Under the pieces are notes generated by a model, which was not told where the DNA came from, did not search any database, and saw only the letters and a list, made by a program, of their open reading frames with translations. The translations under genes and the position numbers were made by a program. Positions 17,518-27,200 of a stretch of DNA of 64,000 bases are shown piece after piece (the first letter of the stretch is position 1; every line of letters starts with the position of its first letter). Origin of the DNA: Ardenticatenaceae bacterium (GTDB lineage: Bacteria; Chloroflexota; Anaerolineae; Promineifilales; Promineifilaceae); NCBI GenBank assembly GCA_020634235.1, contig JACKCB010000001.1, positions 1,550,001-1,614,000 on the forward strand, written 5' to 3'.

Positions 17518-20500
17518 TTACGGCTTCATGAGCACCGGCAGATACACCAGGTAAGTGCTGGTCTCCATGGTCACCGTGGTGCTGGTGGACGGATCGAACT
17601 GCGAGGTGACGGTCAGGTCAACCGCGTCACTGCTGCCCGCGCCCACGGTCACATACACCTCGATGGTGATGCTGGCCCCGGGGGCCAGCGGCCCGGTCGT
17701 GCTGGCCGACAGCGCCGCCGTCCAGTCCGACGCACCCAGCGCCAGGTCGAAGGTGTCGGTGATGTCGCCGTCGTTGGTGATCTCCAGCGTGTAGGTCACC
17801 GTCTGCCCGGCGGTACCGGTGGCCATCAGGTCGCCGGTCAGGCCAATGGCCGCGTTGCCGTCGGCGGTCGTTGTGCCGGTGCCGTCCAGCACCAGCAGCG
17901 GATCGCCCTGGGAAGTGGCGGTGAGGGTGAGGCTGTCATTGTCGCCCAGCATCGCCCCGGCCGGGATGTCTACCGCCACCTGAATGGTGGCCGAGTTACC
18001 GCTGAGGACGCTGATGGGCGTGCTGGTGAGCAGGCTGGCCGACCAACTGCCGGCGCTCAGGGTCAGGTCGTAGGTATCGTCCAGCCCCAGGTTGGTCAGG
18101 GTGAAGTTGTGCACCACCGTTTCACCCGGCCCGCCGCTGGCCACGCTGTCCGACAGGGTGGCCACGTAGCTGGTGGGGGTGGTCGCCGCATCCACGCACC
18201 AGGTGTTCAGCGTGCCGGTGTCGCCGCCGGCCAGGTCGTAGGCGGTGATGCGCCAGGTGCCGGCGACGTCTTCGCCATCGAAGGCGGCCAGGGCGTTGTT
18301 GGGGATGAAGCTGCCGGCGATGGCGGGAACGCCCGCGCCACATTCGTTCTCGACCGGGGTGGCCGCTTCGTCGTCCAGGGTGGCGTCGATGTCGTTGCCG
18401 GAACAGCCGAAGGTGCTGGCGGGGACGCCCGGCCGGTCGTAGAAGGTGACGGTGGTGCCGGTGTCTACGTGGGTCAGGGAGAAGACTGTATCGCCGACCC
18501 AGGTGTGGGTCACGTCGATGCTGACGTTCAGGTCGTCGATGGTGCCGCCGTTGGCGATGACCAGGTCGTTGGTGACCCCGGCCGGGTTGTTGTCCGGGAT
18601 AGCCAGGTTAGGCGACGAGCATTGCAGGTCTACCGTGGTGAAGTGCCATACCGGTGAGGTGCTGCCACCGCAGACGTTGTCGGCGGTGACGCGCCAGTAG
18701 TAGGTGAAGTTGCCACCCAGGCCGCTGCTGGTGTAGTTGGTGGTGGCTACGGTGGCCGACTCCACGATGTTGGTGAAGGCGGCGTCGGTGGCAATCTCGA
18801 TGGTGTAGCTGGTGCCTGTGCCCGTCCAGTTGAAGTTCGGGCTGAGGGGAACGTTGATCGCGCCGTTGGGCGGGCTAACTAGATTGACCGTGCCGGCGGC
18901 GGTGAAGACGTTTAGCTGCACCGTGGTGGTGTGGGTGCTGGTGGGAGCCACGCCCACGACGTCGATATCGTAGCTGCCAGCGGCCACACTGCCGGTGTTG
19001 CCGATGGTTAGCGTGCTATTGCCGGGCGGGATCACCGGGTTGTTGTTGAAGCTGGTGGTGCTGGGCGCCGGGTTGCCGCTGGCGCTCAGGGTCACCGGAT
19101 CGTTGAAGGATTGCACCTGACCCACGGCCACGTCGTACAGGGCGTTGCTGCCGGCGCAGATGTCCTGGCTGTTAGGGGTAACTGTCAGGCTGAAGTCACT
19201 GCTGCCACAGGCGTCGAAGCGGAAGGCGATGATGCGTGTGCTCCACTGCGAAGCGGGATTGTATTCGCCGGTGAACCAGAAAGTACAATCATCGACCGGG
19301 TCCACGCTCATGGCGGCGTAGTCGCCGTAGCGGTTGCTGCCATTGCTGGCCGAGCCGCTGATGCCCATATTCTCGCCCTGGGGCATGGTGCCCAGCGGGT
19401 CTGAGGCCAGGCGGCCGGTGTAGCGCAGCGAGGGGTAGACGGTGCCGCTGGAGACGTTGTAGCCCAGGGCGATGTTACCGCTGCCGTCCATGGCGATGGC
19501 CCCCATCCAGCGGCTGTGGGCGTCGGGGGCGTAGGTGCCTTCCTGGAAGAGGCTCCAGGCACCGGCACCCACTTTGCGCAGTTCGAACCAGCGCACGCCG
19601 GCGTCATCGTTGCCGGTGACGTCGGTGCTCAGGTTGCCCACGAGCGTTTGGTGGCTGCCAAAGTTGCGGTATTGCAGGCGGAACATGATTACTTCGCGCA
19701 GGGGGTCCAGGGCGGAGGTGCTGCATTTGGAAACGCCAGGCATGGCGATAGCGTAGAAGGAGGTGAGGCCACACAGGCTGGAGTCGAATTCGCTGATGGC
19801 GATGTTGCCGACCTGGGTGAAGCTGGAGTTAGCTGGGGTGACCCAGTCGACGTCGAAGGCCCAGATTTCCAGGAAGTCCTCGGTGGGGTAGCCGCTGGGG
19901 CCGTGGACTTCGGTGTCGCGGTGGCGCATGAAGTAGTTGGGCGACCCGGCCGGGGGCGGGGTTGCGCCATCCCAATCGGCGGGGGTGAGGGCCTGGAAGC
20001 TGAAGCCGCTGAGCGGGGGAACGGTGAAGCGCTGCGACGTAGCCGGCGCGCCGGCCAGCATGGCCGTGCGGTTCAGGGCAAGGGCCGATGGGCTGTTCTC
20101 ATTGGCAGAGGCGTAATAGGCATCGGACCAGACACCGTATTTGGGGTAGTCGGGAAAGCTGGGGGTGCTGAAGCTGTAAGCGTAGTAGGTCCCGGTGGGA
20201 TCGGGCGTTTGGGAGATGAAGACGCACAGGCTGTTGCCGGAGCCGAACTCGCTGAGCAGCCAGCGGTCTGCGTCGTGGTCATAGAGGACAATGGGGTCGC
20301 CGGAGCCGGTGGCGCAGCCGCCCAGCGCGGTCAGGTCGAAGCTGGTGATGAGGGTGCCGGTGGTCTTGTCGTAGATGGCCACGCCGGTGGAGTTGATCAT
20401 CTGTATGTAATGGTTGGCTCCAATGTCGCCCACGGTGTCAGGCGGGTTTAGGAAGGTGTACCCCTGCCCTTCGAAGTTGAAGATGGGGGTTTCGAAGCCC

Positions 20501-20853
20501 TGGTCGCTGGGGGGTGGGGCATTTTCTTGCAGGGGAAGCAGGGGGTCTGGTCCGCCCTGGATCTGAATGTCTGGCTCGGTGCGGCCGTAGGGATCGACGC
20601 GGGGGTTGATTTCCCGGTCTAGCGTTGGCTCTGGGGCATAGGGGGGTAGGTCGCGGGCGGCAACGGTGAGGATGGGCAGGACTGGATCGCTGACGATAAC
20701 GTCGCCGGTCGCTTTTTCGGGCAGTGGCTGCACCCCGGCCGGGCTGCGGTCACTGCTTTGGGGGGCAACGGTTGAAGCGCCGGGCTGCAGGAACATGACG
20801 CTGGCCACCAGCAGGATCAACGCACTGCCTAGAATCAAACGGGCGTATTTCAT
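17518..20853 (-). CDS. Large secreted protein with FN3-like and proprotein-convertase P domains, YLPV-type C-terminus
   Basis: A 1111-residue exported protein with a signal peptide (about 1-28). Residues about 120-560 form a region with PPDTVGDIGANHYIQM and DHDADRWLLSEF motifs, probably a propeller-like module. An Ig-like stretch, an FN3-like domain (SPPNGAINVPLSPNFNWTG) and a P/Homo B domain (about 745-890, GTWRITAYDLAGGDTGTLN) follow, then two NEW3/CARDB-like repeats. It ends in TYLVYLPVLMKP, resembling a C-terminal tail I associate with exported Chloroflexota proteins. No protease catalytic domain is present. Paralog of the 24225-28337 gene; the P domains are close to identical. Function unknown, likely surface-bound or released. 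Confidence 0.85.
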   Translation of the reverse strand: MKYARLILGSALILLVASVMFLQPGASTVAPQSSDRSPAGVQPLPEKATGDVIVSDPVLPILTVAARDLPPYAPEPTLDREINPRVDPYGRTEPDIQIQGGPDPLLPLQENAPPPSDQGFETPIFNFEGQGYTFLNPPDTVGDIGANHYIQMINSTGVAIYDKTTGTLITSFDLTALGGCATGSGDPIVLYDHDADRWLLSEFGSGNSLCVFISQTPDPTGTYYAYSFSTPSFPDYPKYGVWSDAYYASANENSPSALALNRTAMLAGAPATSQRFTVPPLSGFSFQALTPADWDGATPPPAGSPNYFMRHRDTEVHGPSGYPTEDFLEIWAFDVDWVTPANSSFTQVGNIAISEFDSSLCGLTSFYAIAMPGVSKCSTSALDPLREVIMFRLQYRNFGSHQTLVGNLSTDVTGNDDAGVRWFELRKVGAGAWSLFQEGTYAPDAHSRWMGAIAMDGSGNIALGYNVSSGTVYPSLRYTGRLASDPLGTMPQGENMGISGSASNGSNRYGDYAAMSVDPVDDCTFWFTGEYNPASQWSTRIIAFRFDACGSSDFSLTVTPNSQDICAGSNALYDVAVGQVQSFNDPVTLSASGNPAPSTTSFNNNPVIPPGNSTLTIGNTGSVAAGSYDIDVVGVAPTSTHTTTVQLNVFTAAGTVNLVSPPNGAINVPLSPNFNWTGTGTSYTIEIATDAAFTNIVESATVATTNYTSSGLGGNFTYYWRVTADNVCGGSTSPVWHFTTVDLQCSSPNLAIPDNNPAGVTNDLVIANGGTIDDLNVSIDVTHTWVGDTVFSLTHVDTGTTVTFYDRPGVPASTFGCSGNDIDATLDDEAATPVENECGAGVPAIAGSFIPNNALAAFDGEDVAGTWRITAYDLAGGDTGTLNTWCVDAATTPTSYVATLSDSVASGGPGETVVHNFTLTNLGLDDTYDLTLSAGSWSASLLTSTPISVLSGNSATIQVAVDIPAGAMLGDNDSLTLTATSQGDPLLVLDGTGTTTADGNAAIGLTGDLMATGTAGQTVTYTLEITNDGDITDTFDLALGASDWTAALSASTTGPLAPGASITIEVYVTVGAGSSDAVDLTVTSQFDPSTSTTVTMETSTYLVYLPVLMKP

Positions 20854-21092
20854 AACAAACCTCCTAGATCATGTGGGTGTTTTAGTGGTCGTCGATGGTT
20901 GCTGGGGGCATGAAGCGGTAAGGACCCGGCCGGGTTGCCTAACTCCCACCGGCAAGGTCCGGGTCTAAGAATTGCAGCAGTAACGACAGACTACACAACT
21001 GGGAAACGGGAATCCTCGGTAGCGGCAAGCCGCATGAATGAATAAGGCACTTAGGCGTGAGTATACTAGAATCATGACGGCTGACTAGCTGA

Positions 21093-22376
21093 TTAGCGCG
21101 GCAAGCTGTCTTGCGCAAAATAGGTTTGGGTGCGCTGTATGGCCAGGCCTATGGCCGCTTCGACTGGGATCTGGCCGTAGAAGGCGCGTTCAATCTCGGC
21201 CCCGGCCGTCTCCTCAATGGCAATCCACGTTGACATAACAGGTACGCGCTGCATGATTGAGAGCGCGTCCAGGAAGACGCGGCTGTTGGCCGGCGACTGG
21301 TTGGGTTCCAGGAAGGCGTCGGATTCGGCGACGGCGATGAGGGAGGGGACGGTGCGCCCGGTTTGGGCGACGATGGTTTGCCCGGCCGGGCTGTTGGCAA
21401 ACTCAATAAATGTCCAGGCCGCATCCTTGTCTCTGGCGGTGGCGGCCATGCAGTAGCCGTCGCTGTGCAGAATGCTGGCCTGCTGCCGGCCACGGGGCAG
21501 CGGGGCCACGTCCCAGGCGAAACTGGTGATGGTGCGGTAGGTGGGCACACCACGCCGGCTGTTGAAGAGCATTCCCAGTGTGCCGTTGAGGAAGCGCGAC
21601 TCTGAAGTTTCGGCGGCTTCGGCGACGGCATCGGGCACGACGTGGTGCTTCACTTGCAGGTCGGCAAACCAGAGGAAGGCGTCTAGCGCGGCCGGTTCGT
21701 CCAGGGTTAGCCGGGTGGGGTTGGTCTGGTCATCCACCAGCCGCCCGCCGTTTTGCCAGATGAAGGGGGCCAGCCGGATGAGGTTGGGCTCTAACCCCAC
21801 GCCGTACTGGTCAATTTGCCCGTCCCCGTCCAGGTCGCGGGTGAGGGCCTGGGCCGCGGCCAGGAAATCGAGCCAGGTCCACTCCCCGGCCGGGTAGGGC
21901 ACCCCGGCGGCGTCAAACAGATCGCGGTTGTAATACACAACCAGGCTGGACACATTCTGGGGGACACACCACAAATCCTGCTGCCACTGGAAGGCGTCAA
22001 TCGCGGCCGGGTAAAAATCGCCGGCAGCAATGAGCTGGCTGCCGGCCAGGTAATCGGTGAGCGGCTCCAGGCCCCCCTGGTCGGCAAAGGTACCAAAACG
22101 CCGGTAGTTGATGAGCATCACATCTGGCGCTGCGCCGCTGGAAAAGCCGGCCGCCAACCGCTGCCGGTATTCGCCCTCGCTGGGAATGTGCTGCAAGCTG
22201 ATGTCAATCTCCGGATGCTCTGTCTCGAAGGCGGCCACCAGGGTCTGGTAAGCAGCCAGTTCGGCGGTGTCACCAGACACCATGAAGGAGATTACGGGCT
22301 GGTCTGCACCTGCACAGCCAGCAAGCCACAGGGGCGCGAGCATGACCAACAACAAGACAATCAGGTAGCGTTTCAT
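21093..22376 (-). CDS. ABC sugar-type solute-binding lipoprotein (family 1)
   Basis: A 427-residue lipoprotein with signal peptide and lipobox LAGC (about residue 20). The SBP_bac_1 fold is indicated by AFETEHPEIDISLQHIPS, APDVMLINYRRFG, VYYNRDLFDAAGVPYP and the late AWTFIEFANSPAGQTIV segment. It captures a substrate, usually an oligosaccharide or glycerol phosphate derivative, and delivers it to the two permeases encoded upstream on the same transcript. The ATPase subunit is not in the window; a shared MsmK-type ATPase encoded elsewhere is common. The substrate cannot be read from sequence. Confidence 0.88.
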   Translation of the reverse strand: MKRYLIVLLLVMLAPLWLAGCAGADQPVISFMVSGDTAELAAYQTLVAAFETEHPEIDISLQHIPSEGEYRQRLAAGFSSGAAPDVMLINYRRFGTFADQGGLEPLTDYLAGSQLIAAGDFYPAAIDAFQWQQDLWCVPQNVSSLVVYYNRDLFDAAGVPYPAGEWTWLDFLAAAQALTRDLDGDGQIDQYGVGLEPNLIRLAPFIWQNGGRLVDDQTNPTRLTLDEPAALDAFLWFADLQVKHHVVPDAVAEAAETSESRFLNGTLGMLFNSRRGVPTYRTITSFAWDVAPLPRGRQQASILHSDGYCMAATARDKDAAWTFIEFANSPAGQTIVAQTGRTVPSLIAVAESDAFLEPNQSPANSRVFLDALSIMQRVPVMSTWIAIEETAGAEIERAFYGQIPVEAAIGLAIQRTQTYFAQDSLPR

Positions 22377-22381
22377 GGGTT

Positions 22382-23203
22382 CTAACTCCGGTCAAAAAGG
22401 TTAGCCAGGGTGGTGTTGGACAGGAAGAAGCGCTGCAAGATACCAAACATGAGGATGACGGGTAAGGTTATGAGCAGCGCCCCGGCCATGAGTAGGGGCC
22501 AGTTGGTGGCATCTAGCTGCTTGAGGATTTGCAGTCCTACGGGCAAGGTATACCAGGTGGAGTCAAAGATGTAGAGCACGGGGCTGACAAAATCGCTCCA
22601 GTAGAGTACAAAGCTGAGGATGACCACGGCGATGGCGGTGGGGCGGGCCAGGGGCAGGGCCAGCCGCCACCAGATGGTGAGGGCGGACGCGCCTTCCAGG
22701 ATAGCTGCTTCAAAGGTCCCGGCCGGGACACGGCGGAAGTTCCAGTAAAACAACAACACAAACAGCGGGCTGGTGCCGGCAAATGCGGGGGCAATCAACG
22801 CCCACAGACTGTCCAACAGCCCCAACCAGCGCAGAATTTGGAAGCGAAACAGCCACACCGAGGCACTGGGGATCATCAGCACAACCACACTAAACAGCAG
22901 CAGGCGGCGCTGCGGTCGTTCCGGCAATTGGGCCATGCTGAAACCGGCCAGCGAAGCGGTAACAAGCGTGATGGGCACGGCCAGCCCCACCACCAGCAGC
23001 GAATTACGCAGATAGCGGGTAAGTGGCAGCAGGTCAAACAGCGCGGCGTAATTGCCCCACTGCGGGTTGGCCGGCCACCATTCCACGCTGGTTGGCGGCG
23101 GCGCGCCCACCGGCCGCAGCGATGTAACCGCCATCCAATACAACGGCAGCAGGAAAAGCAGGGCGGTCAGCAGCGCCGCCAGCCAATGTAACCCCTTACG
23201 CAT
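22382..23203 (-). CDS. ABC transporter permease, MalG/UgpE type
   Basis: A 273-residue inner-membrane permease with about six spans. The EAA loop that docks the ATPase reads EAAILEGASALTIWWRLALPLARP, around residues 177-200. It starts 8 bases inside the preceding permease gene and ends 5 bases before the binding-protein gene, a tight operon. It pairs with the 23196-24068 permease as the transmembrane half of a carbohydrate importer. Confidence 0.88.
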   Translation of the reverse strand: MRKGLHWLAALLTALLFLLPLYWMAVTSLRPVGAPPPTSVEWWPANPQWGNYAALFDLLPLTRYLRNSLLVVGLAVPITLVTASLAGFSMAQLPERPQRRLLLFSVVVLMIPSASVWLFRFQILRWLGLLDSLWALIAPAFAGTSPLFVLLFYWNFRRVPAGTFEAAILEGASALTIWWRLALPLARPTAIAVVILSFVLYWSDFVSPVLYIFDSTWYTLPVGLQILKQLDATNWPLLMAGALLITLPVILMFGILQRFFLSNTTLANLFDRS

Positions 23204-24068
23204 CTAACCACCCGCGCACAATGTTTAGCACCCCGGCGATCAACATCAGCAGCAGCAGATAGGTGATGATGAGCGCCGCCGCCGCCATGCCAAAGTCAAA
23301 GAAATCGAAGGCCAGTTCGTAGATGAGCAGGGGCACGTAGGTGGTGGCATAATAAGGGCCACCATAAGTCATGACAAAGGAGGGGGTGAAGGTGTTCTGC
23401 ATGCTGATGATGAGGTCCCTGAAGGAGAGCAGCAGCAGCCAGGGCAAGATAAGCGGAAAGGTGATGCGCCAGAACGCCTGCCAGGGGGTGGCCCCATCGG
23501 CCGTAGCCGCCTCGAAGTAAGCGCGAGGGATGTTTTGCAGGCCGGCCAGCATGACTACAAACCCTTCGCCAATGGTGAACAGGACCATGATGATGATGGC
23601 CAACTGCGCGGTGCCCGGCTCGGCCAGCCAGTTCACATTGAAAATACCCAGCAGGGCCAACAGCTTGTTCAGCGGGCCGTAGAGCGGGTTAAAGACCCAC
23701 AGCCAGATGATGGCATAGGCCACTTCTGGGATAACGGTGGGCAGGTAGATGGCGGCACGGCCAAGACCGAAGCCACGACGGCGTGATTGCAGCAGTAAGG
23801 CCAGGCAGAGGGCGCCCACAATGCGCAGCGGAATAGCGGCCAGCAGGAAGGTGACGGTGCTGCGCAAGGAGATGCGCACCAGGGCGGAGTTGTACAGCTT
23901 GGCGAAGTTGGCCAGGCCAACCCAGCGCGGGGGCTGGACGGCGTTGTATTCGGTGAAGGCCACGGCGAAGGTGGCCAGAGCGGGCAGGATAACCAGGATG
24001 AGGGAGCCGGCGAGGTAGGGCAGGAGAAACAGGCGGAGTTGAGTGTGGTAGCTCGGTCGGGAGCGCAT
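23196..24068 (-). CDS. ABC transporter permease, MalF/UgpA type
   Basis: A 290-residue permease read from ATG 24068 (MRSRPSYHTQLRLFLLPYL). A frame extension to 24200 would run through the promoter and terminator and is rejected. About six spans follow. The EAA loop reads EAATADGATPWQAFWRITFPLILP. First gene of the transporter operon; TGCTATACT at 24122-24130 is the likely extended -10. The stop overlaps the next permease start. Confidence 0.88.
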   Translation of the reverse strand: MRSRPSYHTQLRLFLLPYLAGSLILVILPALATFAVAFTEYNAVQPPRWVGLANFAKLYNSALVRISLRSTVTFLLAAIPLRIVGALCLALLLQSRRRGFGLGRAAIYLPTVIPEVAYAIIWLWVFNPLYGPLNKLLALLGIFNVNWLAEPGTAQLAIIIMVLFTIGEGFVVMLAGLQNIPRAYFEAATADGATPWQAFWRITFPLILPWLLLLSFRDLIISMQNTFTPSFVMTYGGPYYATTYVPLLIYELAFDFFDFGMAAAALIITYLLLLMLIAGVLNIVRGWLDA

Positions 24069-24121
24069 GGTGGGGTGTGGGTGTGTCTGATTCGGTGTCG
24101 GAAATGGCTGACAAGCGGCGG

Positions 24122-24130
24122 AGTATAGCA
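24122..24130 (-). promoter_or_regulatory. Extended -10 promoter of the ABC transporter operon
   Basis: On the minus strand TGC-TATACT, about 54 bases before the start at 24068. The same TGCTATACT string is found in the ssrA promoter. No clear -35. Confidence 0.55.
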
Positions 24131-24160
24131 TAGATGGCGGCCAGAGGCTTGCCGTGACAC

Positions 24161-24194
24161 AAAAAAAGGGGTGCCCCCGGCCGGGGACACCCCT
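24161..24194 (-). terminator. Intrinsic terminator of the 24225-28337 gene, with an iterated palindrome in its stem
   Basis: On the minus strand AGGGGTG, one mismatch, CCCC-GGCC-GGGG, then CACCCCT and a T7 run. The upper stem is a CCCGGCCGGG copy, so the repeat is built into a working element. Confidence 0.88.
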
Positions 24195-24224
24195 CATCAA
24201 CTAGCAGAACAAAGACAGGTCAGG

Positions 24225-27200
24225 CTACAGCAGCTGCGAACGACGCCGCAGCAGCAGCCCCAGCCCCACCAGGAGGGCGGCCAGGGTTGCCACCAGCAGC
24301 GGCAGCAATGTCGCCGAATCACCGCCAAAGCTCGACAGCGTCACATCCGTCGGCGCTTCCGTCACGGAGGCGGTGCTGCTGGCCGTTGCCGAAGCCCCGG
24401 TGACCAGGTAGGCCGTCCAGACCACCGTGTTGGTGGTGTCTGTCGTCACCGTCTCGCTGATGGTCAGGCCCAGGGCCACGGTATCCGCCGTCGCCCCTGG
24501 GGCCAGGTCGTAGGCCACCCCGCTCAGGTTGGTGCCCACGTCATCCATGATGTCGTGCAGCGACAGGGTGATGTTGCCCGTGTTCTCCACTGTGTAGCAG
24601 TAGTAGACGTCCGTGCTCGGCTGGCCAACCACCAGGCTGCTGGTCGTGGCGCAGGTCATCGGGTCCAGGCCCACCGTGGCGGTCACCACGATGGCGGGAT
24701 TGATGACCACGTCGGTCACAACCATTTCCACCGGCACTTCCACCAATGGCGTGTCGGGGTCGTTGCTGTTCACACACAGCGTCCCGGTGTAGGTCCCGGC
24801 CGGGTAGCCGGTCGAGTCGAAGGTCACATCGACCAGGGTGCTGGTGCCGGAGATGGTGGTGCCCGCCGTCGGGCTAACGCTCAGCCAGGCGATGTCGCTT
24901 GGCGCGTCGCAGGCCGAGCCACCACCCTCTTGCACGTCCAGCACCACGTCGTCCACGAAGAAGTTCAGCGGACCGGCGCCGGCGTCGGTGGTCGAGGAGA
25001 AGCGCACGTTGTGCGAGCCGCCATCGGCGTAGGCACTCACGTCCAGGCTAACCGGGGCGTAGATGGCGTAGGTGCCGGTGTCCGCCTCGGTCACGGTGAA
25101 CAGGACGTTGCCGTCGATGTCCACGTTCATGAAGCCGGTGCTGTCGGCCACCGGGATTTCCAGGTAGAAGCTCAAGGTGGCCGTCCCGGCCGGGATGACC
25201 ACGTTCTGGTCCATGGAGCCAGTTTCTGCCACCCCGGCAATGCCGCCGAACCAGGTCCAGTAGGTACCGGCATGCGGCCCGGTGCCGCCGCCCTGGCCAC
25301 AGGAGGCAATGTCACAGATGGGCGAGCCGAAGTTGCTGGACGCTTCATTCCAGAAGGGATTGGGCGTGCCCGCCTCAAAGCCGCCGTCGGCGATGACGTC
25401 GGTGCGGCCGTGGGGCATCACACCGCCGGCTATCTTGGCGTCGCTGCTGGGCGCGGTGGTGCCCAGTCGTTCGCTGCTGCCGCCGCTCACCGGCCCGGCC
25501 GGGGCCACGGGGGCCGCTTCGTCAATCATCCAGTTCAGGTCGGCCGTGCCCACGTTGCCAATGGTCAACTGCTGCACCACGACGGTGTTGGTGGCTTGCG
25601 TGCTGGACAGGCTGGCGGGGTTGACGGTGATGTCCGGCGTGCCGCCGCCGCTGGTCCCGGCGTCGATGCACCAGGTGTTCAGCGTGCCGGTGTCGCCTCC
25701 GGCCAGGTCGCTGGCGGTGATGCGCCAGGTGCCGGCCAGGTCTTCGCCGTCGAAGGCGCTCAGCGGGTTGTTGGGGATGAAGCTGCCGGCAATGGCCGGC
25801 ACGCCCGCGCCGCATTCGTCTTCCACCGGCGTGGCCGCTTCGTCATCCAGGGTGGCGTCCACGTTGTCGCCGGAGCAGCCAAAGGTGCTGGCGGGGACGC
25901 CCGGCCGGTCGTAGAAGGTGACGGTGGTGCCGGTGTCCACGTGTTGCAGGGTGAAAACGACGTCACCAACCCAACTGTGGGTCATCTCGACGGAGACGTT
26001 CAGGTCATCGATGCTGCCGCTGTTGCCCACAATCAGGTCGTTGGTCACCCCGGTCGGGTTGTTATCCGGAATGGCCACATTGGGCGAAGAGCAGAGCAGG
26101 TCCACCGTGGTGAAGCTCCAGGCGGCCGAGGTGTTGCCACCGCAGACGTTGTCCGCCGTCACCCGCCAGAAGTGGGTGGTGTTGGCGGCCAGGCCGCTGC
26201 TGGTGTAGGTGGTACCGCCAACCGTGGCCGTTTCCACGATGTTGGTGAAGCCGGCGTCGGTGGCGATCTCGATGGTGTAGCTGGTGCCGGTGCCCGTCCA
26301 GGTGAAGGTCGGGGCCAGGCCCACGCCGGTCGCGCCGTTGGGCGGGCTGCTCAGGGAGACTGTCGCCGCGGCGTCGAAGACGTTTAGCGCTACTGTAGAG
26401 GTGTGCGTACCGGACTGCGAAACGCCAACGACGTCGATGTTGTAGCTACCGGCGCTGGCGGCGGCGGTATTGCCAATGGTCAGGGTGCTGCTGCCAGGGG
26501 GGACCACTGGGTTGGTGCTGAAGCTGGTGGTGGTCCCGGCCGGGTTGCCGCTGGCGCTCAGGGTGACCGGGTTGACGTAACCCTGGATGGAGCCCACGGT
26601 GACGTCATACAGGGCGTTGGTGCCGGCGCAGATGTCCTGCGTGGCCGGGGTAGCGCCGACGGTGAAGTCAGGCGAGCCGCATTCGGGGAAGCGGAAAGCG
26701 CCGATGCGCAGTTGCCAGCCAACAGAGCTGGTAACCGGCACCCACTCATTCACGTACCAGAAGGTGCAGTCGTCCACCGGGTCGACATTCATCGAGGTGT
26801 AGTCGCCCCAGCGCTGGCTGCCGGTTTGCGAGCCGGTGCCGTTGATGATGCTGCCTTCGCCTTGCGGCATGGTGCCCAACGGGTCTGTGGCCAGACGGCC
26901 GGTGTACCAGACGCTGGGGAAGGTGGTGGTGGCGTTGGAGGCGCTGTAGCCCAGGGCCATGTTGCCGCTGCTGTCCATGGCGATACTGCCCATCCAGCGG
27001 TGGATGCCATCGGTGATGCCGGGGGCGTAGGTGCCTTGTTGGTAGATGGTGGGCGAGCCGTTGGGGTCGCGAATTTCATACCAGCGGATGCCGGCCATGT
27101 TGGTGGCGGCTTCGACTGCCTGGTTGGTTACCAGCGATTCGTGGCTGCCGAAGTTGCGATAGGCGAGACGCCACAGGGGGCGCTGGCGGTAGGAGAGGAT

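Noticed and set aside
24171..26387. 738-codon open frame on the plus strand
   Set aside because: Antisense to the large P-domain gene. Its sequence is low-complexity Gly/Ala/His/Arg, a by-product of high G+C. The minus-strand frame has signal peptide, domains and ribosome site.
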